A stretch of 8,047 bases of DNA, from positions 5,566-13,612 of the forward strand of contig DOKP01000054.1 of assembly GCA_003510795.1 (NCBI GenBank), in the 5' to 3' direction. Of this stretch, positions 1-5,699 are shown piece by piece. Position 1 is the stretch's first letter; every line of letters starts with the position of its first letter. The notes under the pieces are model-generated. The model did not search any database, was not told the origin of the DNA, and saw only the letters and a list, made by a program, of their open reading frames with translations. Origin of the DNA: Candidatus Moraniibacteriota bacterium (GTDB lineage: Bacteria > Patescibacteriota > Minisyncoccia > Moranbacterales > UBA9337). A program made the translations under genes and the position numbers.

Positions 1-112
1 TCTCGCTTTGCTCACCAAGGCGGGCCCGTCCATCGAAAGTCCCAAGGAATATCTTAATATTAGGAGAGCACCGGTGGAATTAAAAATGCCACTGCAATCC
101 ACATCCAATTGA
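1..112 (+). CDS. 3' end of an unidentified protein, possibly a transposase tail
   Basis: An open frame enters from the left edge (first full codon at 2) and ends at TGA 110-112, giving 36 residues. It contains IESPKEYL and ends KMPLQSTSN. Third codon positions are richer in G and C than in the neighbouring genes, and the orientation is opposite to every other gene here, which suggests a different origin. Integrase-type (DDE) transposases often end with a (T/S)PxEYL-like segment shortly before the stop, so an insertion-sequence tail is possible. The catalytic residues would lie outside the window, so this is inference only. The complementary strand is also open, from an ATG at 120 leftwards off the edge (40 codons, beginning MNVQLDVDC), so the coding strand is not certain. 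Confidence 0.35.
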   Translation, partial: LALLTKAGPSIESPKEYLNIRRAPVELKMPLQSTSN

Positions 113-118
113 ACATTC

Positions 119-149
119 ATTTGAAATTAGTAATTTTTAATTTGAAATT
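119..149. repeat. Short direct repeat ATTTGAAATT
   Basis: ATTTGAAATT occurs at 119-128 and again at 140-149, separated by 11 bases of A/T. The second copy overlaps the last codons and stop of the 178-residue gene, and the first lies just outside the plus-strand reading frame at the left edge. It may be simple AT-rich filler or a trace of repeat expansion between genes. Confidence 0.5.
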
Positions 150-673
150 TTTTCTACTATTTCCCATCCAAAAACTTTATCCCTGAAAGGTTGTCCTTTG
201 AGCAAAGAATTAGGGTCACTAAATCCTATTTTTTCCAAATCAATTTTGTATTTCCTGGCTGCCACCACTTCTTTTTGTACTTCAGGATTCTTCTCTTCTT
301 TTATCATTTTCTTTTGTTCTTCGGAAAGAGTTTTTTTGTCAATTTCTTTTTCTACCGGCTCCACTATTTTCTGCGCTTCTTTTTCATTCAGTTTAATTTT
401 TAAAATCAGATAACTGAATTTTTCCGTGTCAGACCACTCGTGATTTTCGCCGTAAACTCCGATGACATAACCTTTTTTCATCGAACTTTTTTTATCTTCT
501 ATCGGATTGGAATTTTTTTCATCATAAACCGCCACCAAAACTTGATAAGTCTTGGTTTCCCCAGAGCCCCATTTGCCCTTGAGGATAAATTTATTCACTG
601 ACCAGCCAATTGCATAAATCAGACCAACTATAACCAACACAAAAAGTATCAGCCTCCAATATTTTATAAGCAT
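137..673 (-). CDS. Uncharacterised membrane-anchored protein, 178 aa
   Basis: I do not recognise the function. Residues 1-6 are short and basic, and 7-24 form one strongly hydrophobic helix (LILFVLVIVGLIYAIGW). The remaining 150 or so residues are charged and soluble, most likely outside the membrane. Residues 42-95 look like a compact beta-rich domain with a GYVIGVYGENHEWSD segment and then FSYLILKIKLNEKEA. Residues 96-138 are very rich in Lys and Glu and probably helical or coiled. The tail (139-178) contains YKIDLEKIGFSDP and LLKGQPFRDKVFGWEIVEK. The start ATG at 671-673 has no clear Shine-Dalgarno. An extended -10 site lies about 60 bases upstream, and a 26-bp palindrome sits between that site and the start. 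The gene follows the large surface protein and could share its envelope context, but it seems to have its own promoter. Confidence 0.8.
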   Translation of the reverse strand: MLIKYWRLILFVLVIVGLIYAIGWSVNKFILKGKWGSGETKTYQVLVAVYDEKNSNPIEDKKSSMKKGYVIGVYGENHEWSDTEKFSYLILKIKLNEKEAQKIVEPVEKEIDKKTLSEEQKKMIKEEKNPEVQKEVVAARKYKIDLEKIGFSDPNSLLKGQPFRDKVFGWEIVEKISN

Positions 674-686
674 AGATTTGCGTTTT

Positions 687-712
687 AACCTGTCAGTCGC
701 GACTGACGGGTT
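687..712. promoter_or_regulatory. 26-bp palindrome in the leader of the 178-aa gene
   Basis: A nearly perfect palindrome is centred on TCGCGA (697-702). Thirteen positions pair on each side, all Watson-Crick except one T-G at 691/708. The core is GTCAGTCGCGACTGAC. It lies between the putative -10 site (733-738) and the start codon at 673, so it would be transcribed into the leader RNA or could serve as a two-fold DNA operator. On the plus strand a T-rich run follows it, so a plus-strand terminator is another reading, though no intact plus-strand gene lies upstream. A dispersed repeat element is also possible. Confidence 0.55.
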
Positions 713-732
713 TTAATTTTTAAAGTACTTTT

Positions 733-741
733 ATTATAACA
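733..741 (-). promoter_or_regulatory. Extended -10 promoter element for the 178-aa gene
   Basis: On the minus strand the bases read TGTTATAAT, a perfect TATAAT (733-738) with the TGn extension. The region where a -35 box would sit is a T-tract with only a weak match (TTAATT at 17 bases). Extended -10 promoters commonly tolerate a poor -35. Transcription would begin near 726, leaving a leader of about 50 bases that contains the palindrome. Confidence 0.5.
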
Positions 742-790
742 TTCTATTGAAAAAAAATTAAATGTTGCTAAAATGCTAAAAAGATACTTT

Positions 791-829
791 TAAAATTTGC
801 GCCAACGCATCCGCGGAAAGGGCGTCAAA
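791..829 (-). terminator. Terminator-like hairpin after the large surface protein
   Basis: On the minus strand, fourteen bases past the stop codon at 844, TTTGACGCC (821-829) can pair with GGCGCAAA (796-803). This is an 8-bp GC-rich stem with one bulged A, followed directly by TTTTA (791-795). The T-run is short, so termination would be moderate. A competing stem is possible between 813-821 and 831-840. The local GC content is well above its surroundings. Confidence 0.4.
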
Positions 830-843
830 GCTTTTCCCGCTCC

Positions 844-3777
844 TTATCTTATCGAAACATCCACATGCGCGGTAGTTGTATTTCCTGCTTTATCATAAGA
901 TTTAACAGACATAGCATGAATTCCACTGGCAATGTCTGCCGGAATATTAAAGATTGTTTTTATTTCTTCGTCACTTCCATTCTTTGAAGCATTGATCGTG
1001 TATATCTTGCCATTAAAAGTAACCTTGAATTTTTTGATTTCCACATTGTCTTTGGCTTTCCACCAGATAGAACCGCCCTTTGATTTATGTAACTTAGCAG
1101 GAAGGTTTGTGAATTCCGGATCTTTGGAGTCTATTTTGACTTTATATTTTTTGGAGTCTATTTGATTGCCAGAGGCATCAAAATATTTAATCTTATATTC
1201 ATAAGTCTTGTTATCATCTTCATCCACATCAAGCTTCCATTTTCCATCACTATCTATAACATCACTATCTTTTTCATCAGATCCTTCAAACAATTTTACT
1301 GTTCCTCCAGCCAAGGAGATATCTTCACCTTTGAAAGAAAAATCTTTTTTCTTAGCATGAAGTGTTTTATTGCTTTTTATTTTTTCTTTTATAAAATTAG
1401 CAATCTTTGCGTAAGGAGAAGAAATTGTTGAAGCAATAGCATCTACGTCAACACTATCATCATCTTGATCTTGAACACTTTCACTTGCTACGCTAAAACT
1501 GATTGTGTAATCGTTAGCATTTGTGTTATTTAGGCCATCGCGACATTTCACATAATAAATATAGTCCGCTCCATTCGTAAGCCCGGATATATCTTGGCTT
1601 TGAGAAGTTCCGCCAGTAGTAGTAAAAGTGTTAGCCATAGAAGCATATGCCACTCCGCTGGTAGTATCGTATTTGCAAATCGCCGCTTCATCAGTAGTAA
1701 GAGTCAGAGTGGTATTAGCAGTTCCAACAACCAGGATTCCCGAAGGTTCGCCGGCAGAAAGAACCGGCGCGCTAACATCAGCCACATTAAGTTGTCCTGC
1801 TAATTGATAGCTAATGTTGCCAGCGCTATCATCAGCTTGGGCGCAAAGATAATCAGAATGTGTAGTTGTAATATGGAAGTCTGCGCTATTAGTGAAAGCA
1901 GTGCCATAAGTATCGCTTCCATTGCATATGTTGTCAGTACTGAAGCCATATCGCAAACTCGAAGTATCCAGATTGGTATCGCTGGCTGTGAGGTTTATCG
2001 TATCATCCCCGGTTGGACCGGCATCTGTACTCTCATTGACTGTGATGGCAGGAGAAATCGTATCAATAACCAAAGCCTTATTGGCAGCCAAATTAGTGAC
2101 TGGCACAAAATTCACAATAGCGTTAGCGGAAGCATCATTAATGGTGCCAGCTATATCACTCACAGTCAAGTCACTCGATGTATCCCCACTTTGGACTGTG
2201 TAGTTGCAAGTTCCTGTGCTAGCTCCGGTCACTGCAAAAGTACAACTCCTATCAGTCGTCCCAGTTTCGAGGGCAACAGTTATATCCCCCGTAGAAGTCA
2301 CATTTTCTGAAAAAGTTACGTCGATGTCAATCACTTCCCCGGTAGTATATGCACCATTGGCCTTGCTTGAAGAAACAGAAGTAATAGTCGGCACAGTAGC
2401 GTCTACTGTAAAACTTGTGACGGCTAATGTATTGGAAACATTACTGTTAGCATCTGTTACCACTATTGTACAATTGTTGTGCACTCCATCCGATAGTTCG
2501 TTAAAAGTTATGGTATTATTATCCACACTCGCAGAAGTGTCCGCGCTGCTGCAATCACCTCCATAAGTGATAGTTCCGACTTCAGTGGAGCTGAAAACAT
2601 AATCAGGCGTATTATCAATAGTCGGAGTTGCAACCGGGGTCACTTGGGCCACTACCGGCGCGGTGTCGTCAAGATTGTTGACTGTTATGGTGAAATTCTT
2701 ATCAAATATTCCACTGTGATTATCAGTAGTTCTTATGCAAATAGCGTAGGATGATTTAGTTTCGTAATCAAAAACTGCGCTTGATCTAAGGTTGGCGCTG
2801 GAAATATTGAACGAAGCATCGTCCGCTCCAGGAGTAGCGCAAGCCAAAGAATATATAAACGTGTCTCCAGAGTCCGGATCGGTCGTAGTCAATGCGCCAA
2901 CAGTTGTATTAATCGCTACGCCCTCATTTATAGAAGCATTTGCTAAAGTTATGTTAGTCGGAGGACTATCGGTATCAAAACTAATAAGATAATCACTAGT
3001 ATTTACATGACTGCCCGCGTCACTACATCTTACATAAAAATTATAATCTGTCCCATTGACTAATCCTGTCAAATCTTCACTTTGCGATGTTCCTCCAGTA
3101 GTAGTAAAAGTGTTGGCCATAGAAGCATATGCCACTCCGCTGGTAGTATCGTATTTACAAGTTGCAGCTTCACTCGTAGTAAGAGAAATAGTTGTCGTAG
3201 TGGTTCCGGCATTCAATGTGCCAGTTGGGGCGCCAGAAGAAAGAATGGGAGGGGTGGTGTCGCCAGCAAGATAAGTAATAGTGGCTCCAGTAATAGTTCC
3301 AGTCGCAAAAGCCACTCCAAGCTCATTAGACATTTCATTCACTCGTAAAGCCAAATTAGATGTACCTGAAGTAAAGGCAGCAGTTGAGACAGCATGAATC
3401 GTAACTAAATGAGCGTTAGTGCTATTAGCTCCACCGCTAGCTGCAATTCCTGCAAACCTAAAATGACCATTGGCAATATCGCCAGGATTAGCCATGACAT
3501 TGTAGTTTGTGGCATCAGCCCCTTTGTCCATTCCATCTATTCCCAGGGCAGTATCCACTGTAAGATTAGCAGCAGTAAAATCAAAATACATATTAAAAGC
3601 GCCCAGAGTTTTTCCTCCGGTATCAACATGCACTTCAATATCAAAATGCTGGCTAGTTTCCACATTTTGATTAGTAGGAGTTATCCACACATCACCTTCT
3701 GCAGCTAAAGCTTTTTGAGAAAAAGCTATAACTGCCAAAAAACTGATTGCTAAAGACACGACTAGTTTTTGTTTCAT
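844..3777 (-). CDS. Large secreted multidomain surface protein with cohesin-like, FN3-like, cadherin-like and Ig-like modules
   Basis: The preferred start is the ATG at 3775-3777 (977 aa). It begins a classic signal peptide, MKQKLVVSLAISFLAVIAFS, with a likely cut after ALA, and has GGGAT seven bases upstream. The longer frame from 3822 (992 aa) adds 15 residues in front of the signal peptide. In 992-residue numbering: cohesin-like domain about 43-185; FN3-like module 190-285 (Cys222, Cys266); cadherin-like module about 286-386 with DPDSGD and FDYE; Ig-like modules about 387-474, 475-587 (contains SSKANGAYTTGEVIDIDV) and 588-682; second FN3-like module 684-779 (Cys716, Cys760); Asp-rich linker about 785-795; Lys-rich C-terminal Ig-like region 820-992. 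No LPxTG motif or C-terminal membrane helix is seen, so its attachment to the cell is unknown. An adhesin or scaffold role is inferred from the domains. It lies directly downstream of a smaller paralogue and is probably cotranscribed with it. Confidence 0.9.
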   Translation of the reverse strand: MKQKLVVSLAISFLAVIAFSQKALAAEGDVWITPTNQNVETSQHFDIEVHVDTGGKTLGAFNMYFDFTAANLTVDTALGIDGMDKGADATNYNVMANPGDIANGHFRFAGIAASGGANSTNAHLVTIHAVSTAAFTSGTSNLALRVNEMSNELGVAFATGTITGATITYLAGDTTPPILSSGAPTGTLNAGTTTTTISLTTSEAATCKYDTTSGVAYASMANTFTTTGGTSQSEDLTGLVNGTDYNFYVRCSDAGSHVNTSDYLISFDTDSPPTNITLANASINEGVAINTTVGALTTTDPDSGDTFIYSLACATPGADDASFNISSANLRSSAVFDYETKSSYAICIRTTDNHSGIFDKNFTITVNNLDDTAPVVAQVTPVATPTIDNTPDYVFSSTEVGTITYGGDCSSADTSASVDNNTITFNELSDGVHNNCTIVVTDANSNVSNTLAVTSFTVDATVPTITSVSSSKANGAYTTGEVIDIDVTFSENVTSTGDITVALETGTTDRSCTFAVTGASTGTCNYTVQSGDTSSDLTVSDIAGTINDASANAIVNFVPVTNLAANKALVIDTISPAITVNESTDAGPTGDDTINLTASDTNLDTSSLRYGFSTDNICNGSDTYGTAFTNSADFHITTTHSDYLCAQADDSAGNISYQLAGQLNVADVSAPVLSAGEPSGILVVGTANTTLTLTTDEAAICKYDTTSGVAYASMANTFTTTGGTSQSQDISGLTNGADYIYYVKCRDGLNNTNANDYTISFSVASESVQDQDDDSVDVDAIASTISSPYAKIANFIKEKIKSNKTLHAKKKDFSFKGEDISLAGGTVKLFEGSDEKDSDVIDSDGKWKLDVDEDDNKTYEYKIKYFDASGNQIDSKKYKVKIDSKDPEFTNLPAKLHKSKGGSIWWKAKDNVEIKKFKVTFNGKIYTINASKNGSDEEIKTIFNIPADIASGIHAMSVKSYDKAGNTTTAHVDVSIR
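1486..1773 (-). repeat. FN3-like module, second copy
   Basis: This encodes residues 684-779 (992-residue numbering) of the large surface protein. It repeats the module at 2968-3255 exactly 1482 bp (494 codons) away. The most conserved stretch is 1613-1674, which matches 3095-3156 at 61 of 62 bases; the flanks have diverged. Both copies keep a Cys pair 44 residues apart and a YYVxC/FYVxC strand. Confidence 0.85.
2968..3255 (-). repeat. FN3-like module, first copy
   Basis: This encodes residues 190-285 (992-residue numbering) of the large surface protein, directly after the cohesin-like domain. It is homologous to the module at 1486-1773, with near-identical DNA over 3095-3156. The matching peptide core contains CKYDTTSGVAYASMANTF in both copies. 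Confidence 0.85.
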
Positions 3778-3835
3778 ATTTTTTATCCCATGAACAAATT
3801 TAATTTGGCCATTTAGGATCATATTAAATTATTTT

Positions 3836-4426
3836 TTATTTTATTGTAGTTACCCCGTTATCTTTTTTAAAAGCAATCGCTTTGCCAAGCTCGTTAGCCA
3901 GTTCCTTTACCTCCAGTTGGCTGGTTATGTCGGAAAAATTAAAATCAGCCTTAGCTTTTGCATGAATAACCGCTATATTTTTCTGGTTTCCATTGGCGCA
4001 ATTTTGGGCGCAAATACCAGAAAAACGAAAATGCTCGGAAGTGATATCATTGGGATTTGACATTATTATAAAATTTTCACTATCTATTCCTTTGCTTATT
4101 CCGTCTTCTCCGCTTTCAATATTAATAGTTAAATCTTTTTTATCAAAATTGAAATTCAAAGCAAAGACACCCAAATTATTTCCTTTAGTATTTATATATA
4201 CGTCAATATCAAAATCTTCTCCAGACTTAATCTTTTCTTTTGTGCAGGAAAACCAAACATCACCATTTATCAATTGGTTTTTGTTAATAGTCTTTTTATT
4301 TTGACTCAAGCTATTGCGCGTAAATTTATCGCCACCAGCAATAAACACTGACAGCAGTATGCCCGCCACTCCCAGAACGATAAAAATTACTGTAGATGGC
4401 AAACTTCTTTGCTTATTTTTATTCAT
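3836..4426 (-). CDS. Membrane-anchored single cohesin-like domain protein, 196 aa
   Basis: After a short basic stretch (NKNKQR), residues 12-30 form one hydrophobic helix (STVIFIVLGVAGILLSVFIA) with no lipoprotein Cys, so it is read as an N-terminal membrane anchor or uncleaved signal. Residues 55-185 align without obvious gaps to the first domain of the downstream large protein. Shared features are GDVW at the domain start, FDI.V, LG.F...F.F, a G.DG..KG.D segment, NP.DI, HFRF.GI, IHA and NELG. This pattern fits the cohesin-like fold of bacterial surface proteins, which classically binds dockerin domains; the family call rests on recognised pattern only. Cys61, Cys139 and Cys143 are absent from the paralogous domain. 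The gene is first behind a TATAAT promoter, and 58 bases separate it from the preferred start of the large protein. Confidence 0.8.
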   Translation of the reverse strand: MNKNKQRSLPSTVIFIVLGVAGILLSVFIAGGDKFTRNSLSQNKKTINKNQLINGDVWFSCTKEKIKSGEDFDIDVYINTKGNNLGVFALNFNFDKKDLTINIESGEDGISKGIDSENFIIMSNPNDITSEHFRFSGICAQNCANGNQKNIAVIHAKAKADFNFSDITSQLEVKELANELGKAIAFKKDNGVTTIK

Positions 4427-4453
4427 TTTTATACAGAATATTTTATTGATTTA

Positions 4454-4482
4454 ATTATACTAAATTACTTTTATTCATGCAA
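4454..4482 (-). promoter_or_regulatory. Promoter of the cohesin-like surface operon
   Basis: On the minus strand TTGCAT (4477-4482) is followed after exactly 17 bases by a perfect TATAAT (4454-4459). The -35 matches TTGACA at its first three bases only. Transcription would start near 4447, about 20 bases before the ATG at 4426. It sits just downstream of the rpsI terminator, so the surface genes appear to be transcribed separately from the ribosomal block. Confidence 0.6.
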
Positions 4483-4490
4483 TACTTAAT

Positions 4491-4524
4491 CAATAAAAAA
4501 CATCCACACGAGGCAGATGTTTTT
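4491..4524 (-). terminator. Intrinsic terminator of the ribosomal block
   Basis: Twenty bases beyond the rpsI stop, AAAAACATC (minus strand, 4516-4524) pairs with GATGTTTTT (4496-4504), a 9-bp stem. The pairing may extend inward by two wobbles and a C-G. A run of six T on the minus strand follows the GATG. The near symmetry would also give some termination on the plus strand. Confidence 0.75.
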
Positions 4525-4544
4525 GAAAATAAATAAAAAGATTG

Positions 4545-5075
4545 CTATCTTTTCGCCCACTGTGGCGCGCGTCTGGCTTTCTTGAGTCCCGGTTTCTTTC
4601 TTTCCACTTTTCGAGAATCACGAGTTAAAAATCCATTGGCTTTTAAAATTGGCCGTAAGGTCTCATCAAACTTAATCAAAGCGCGAGCAATTCCCAATCT
4701 CACCGCTTCCACCTGGCTGCTTACTCCACCGCCTCTGACAATAACAGAAACTTTAAATTTATCCACTAACCCAGTTTCTTTAAAAGGAGAAACAAAAGTG
4801 GCTTGCATGATTGTGCCTGAAAAATATTCTTTCATATCCCTGGCATTTACCGTGCAATCTTCTTCGGTAACACTGCTACTGGGATAAATTCGCACTTGTG
4901 CCACAGAAGTCTTTCTTCTTCCGACAGCATAAAAATATTTTTCATCCTTTGAAACTTTGGCACTTTTTTTCTCAGTTGCTTTTTTTACCTTAACCTCTTT
5001 TTTTACTGGAGCTTTTTTTACGGGAGCTTCTTTTTTTGTTGCAACCTTCTTTACAATTGTCTTTTCTTTATTCAT
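4545..5075 (-). CDS. rpsI: 30S ribosomal protein S9 with a lysine-rich N-terminal extension
   Basis: S9 is a small-subunit protein whose C-terminal tail reaches the decoding region near the P-site tRNA. Family landmarks are clear: FYAVGRRKTSVAQVRIY (48-64), the glycine-rich GGGVSSQVEAVRLGIARAL (115-133), TRDSRKVERKKPGLKKARR (151-169) and the invariant-type ending APQWAKR. The core from about residue 45 matches the usual length of about 130. In front of it is a Lys/Ala/Val/Pro-rich extension with 18 Lys in the first 46 residues and repeated APVKK units. The extension is in frame with no better internal ATG, so I keep the start at 5075. It lies 23 bases after rplM, the usual L13-S9 pairing, and is the last gene of the block before a terminator. 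Confidence 0.97.
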   Translation of the reverse strand: MNKEKTIVKKVATKKEAPVKKAPVKKEVKVKKATEKKSAKVSKDEKYFYAVGRRKTSVAQVRIYPSSSVTEEDCTVNARDMKEYFSGTIMQATFVSPFKETGLVDKFKVSVIVRGGGVSSQVEAVRLGIARALIKFDETLRPILKANGFLTRDSRKVERKKPGLKKARRAPQWAKR

Positions 5076-5098
5076 AAGTAATTTTCTTTAAATATGCC

Positions 5099-5488
5099 CT
5101 AAATTTTAAAATCTATAGTATGATCATACTCTTCATTCTTATATACCAACAATCGAGTAAGCATCGCACTGCTTAGCTTATTCTTAGGAAGCATTCCTTT
5201 CACCGCCATAGCAATCAGCTTTCTGGAATCTTTCTCCAATTGTTTTTCAAAACTAATTTCTTTAATCCCGCCTGGATAACCGGAAAATCTGTAATATTTC
5301 TTATCTTTAGCTTTATTGCCAGTTACTATTACACCATCGGAATTAGTTACTACCACAAAGTCTCCCCCATCGACATTGGGCATATAACTAACTTTATTTT
5401 TCCCACTCAAAAACTTCACTATCTCAGTAGCGAGCCTTCCCAAAACTTTCCCCTGGGCATCAATTTGATAATATTTTCTTTCTTCCAT
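5099..5488 (-). CDS. rplM: 50S ribosomal protein L13
   Basis: L13 is an early-assembly large-subunit protein that binds 23S rRNA. The 129 residues show the family pattern: YQIDAQGKVLGRLATEIVKF (7-26), SGKNKVSYMPNVDGGDFVVV (28-47), VTGNK (55-59), KYYRFSGYPGGIKE (64-77), and AVKGMLPKNKLSSAML (95-110) followed by LLVYKNEEYDH. It is about a dozen residues shorter than the E. coli protein, mainly at the N-terminus, where it begins right at the first strand. The ATG at 5486-5488 has no clear Shine-Dalgarno; its leader is A-rich. It is followed by rpsI, as in most bacteria, and is separated from rplQ by a 211-bp repeat-bearing gap. Confidence 0.97.
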   Translation of the reverse strand: MEERKYYQIDAQGKVLGRLATEIVKFLSGKNKVSYMPNVDGGDFVVVTNSDGVIVTGNKAKDKKYYRFSGYPGGIKEISFEKQLEKDSRKLIAMAVKGMLPKNKLSSAMLTRLLVYKNEEYDHTIDFKI

Positions 5489-5498
5489 ATTTTTATAG

Positions 5499-5515
5499 TT
5501 ATTTAGGTTATTAGG
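5499..5515. repeat. Short tandem repeat in the rplM leader
   Basis: TTATTTAGG (5499-5507) is followed directly by TTATTAGG (5508-5515), a two-unit imperfect tandem lying 10 bases upstream of the rplM start codon. It resembles the TTAGTTA tandem in front of rpsD. Confidence 0.4.
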
Positions 5516-5552
5516 TAGTAGTTTCTTGGATTTCGTCTCTGCGAATCTTTCC

Positions 5553-5659
5553 GTCTTCGCGAGAAAATATTGTACCCAATATTTTCGTGGCGATCCAGGA
5601 GTAATACTTTAGACACAATTCTGGATTGCTTCGTCGGGAGTACCCTCCTCGCAAAGACA
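5553..5659. repeat. Cruciform (nested inverted-repeat) element between rplQ and rplM
   Basis: An outer inverted repeat pairs the region of CTTCGCGAG (5555-5563) with CTCGCAAAG (5648-5656), imperfectly. An inner one pairs GCGATCCAG (5590-5598) with CTGGATTGC (5621-5629), 8 of 9. Each arm carries its own small hairpin. On the minus strand the first has a perfect 10-bp stem GAAAATATTG (5577-5586 with 5563-5572) around loop GGTA. The second has stem GGAG/CTCC with the same GGTA loop (5636-5647). The motif with GCGAGGAG ... CGACGAAGCAATCCAG resembles dispersed palindromic (REP/MITE-like) units. No gene is present; this fills most of the gap between rplQ and rplM and could form a strong RNA structure in the operon transcript. 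Confidence 0.7.
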
Positions 5660-5663
5660 TGCA

Positions 5664-5696
5664 AAACTGTGAACTGTGGACCAGAAACTGTGAACT
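5664..5696. repeat. Direct repeat AAACTGTGAACT downstream of rplQ
   Basis: The 12-mer AAACTGTGAACT occurs at 5664-5675 and 5685-5696, with a partly matching segment (CTGTGGACCAG) between. It lies immediately after the rplQ stop and abuts the cruciform element. Confidence 0.6.
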
Positions 5697-5699
5697 AGC

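Noticed and set aside
1..120. Minus-strand frame beginning MNVQLDVDC at 120 and running off the left edge
   Set aside because: It is open for 40 codons but lacks any recognisable motif or ribosome binding signal. The plus-strand frame has a more protein-like ending, so it is mentioned there as an alternative only.
1804..2310. Plus-strand open frame of 168 codons inside the large surface gene, with further plus-strand frames around it
   Set aside because: It is antisense to a clearly domain-structured protein; its translation is Ser/Ile-rich with no recognisable domain and merely mirrors the Thr/Ala/Asp codons of the real gene.
3778..3822. Upstream start of the large surface protein at 3822
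   Set aside because: The extra 15 residues precede a typical signal peptide, and no ribosome binding signal is seen before that ATG. The ATG at 3777 starts the signal peptide directly and has GGGAT at fair spacing.
5489..5496. TATAAA just upstream of the rplM start codon
   Set aside because: It lies 2 bases from the ATG with no -35 partner, so it is most likely ordinary A/T-rich leader.
5489..5699. CRISPR-like or small-RNA reading of the repeats between rplQ and rplM
   Set aside because: There are no regularly spaced repeats with unique spacers; the arrangement is an inverted-repeat element next to one direct repeat pair, with no independent promoter seen.
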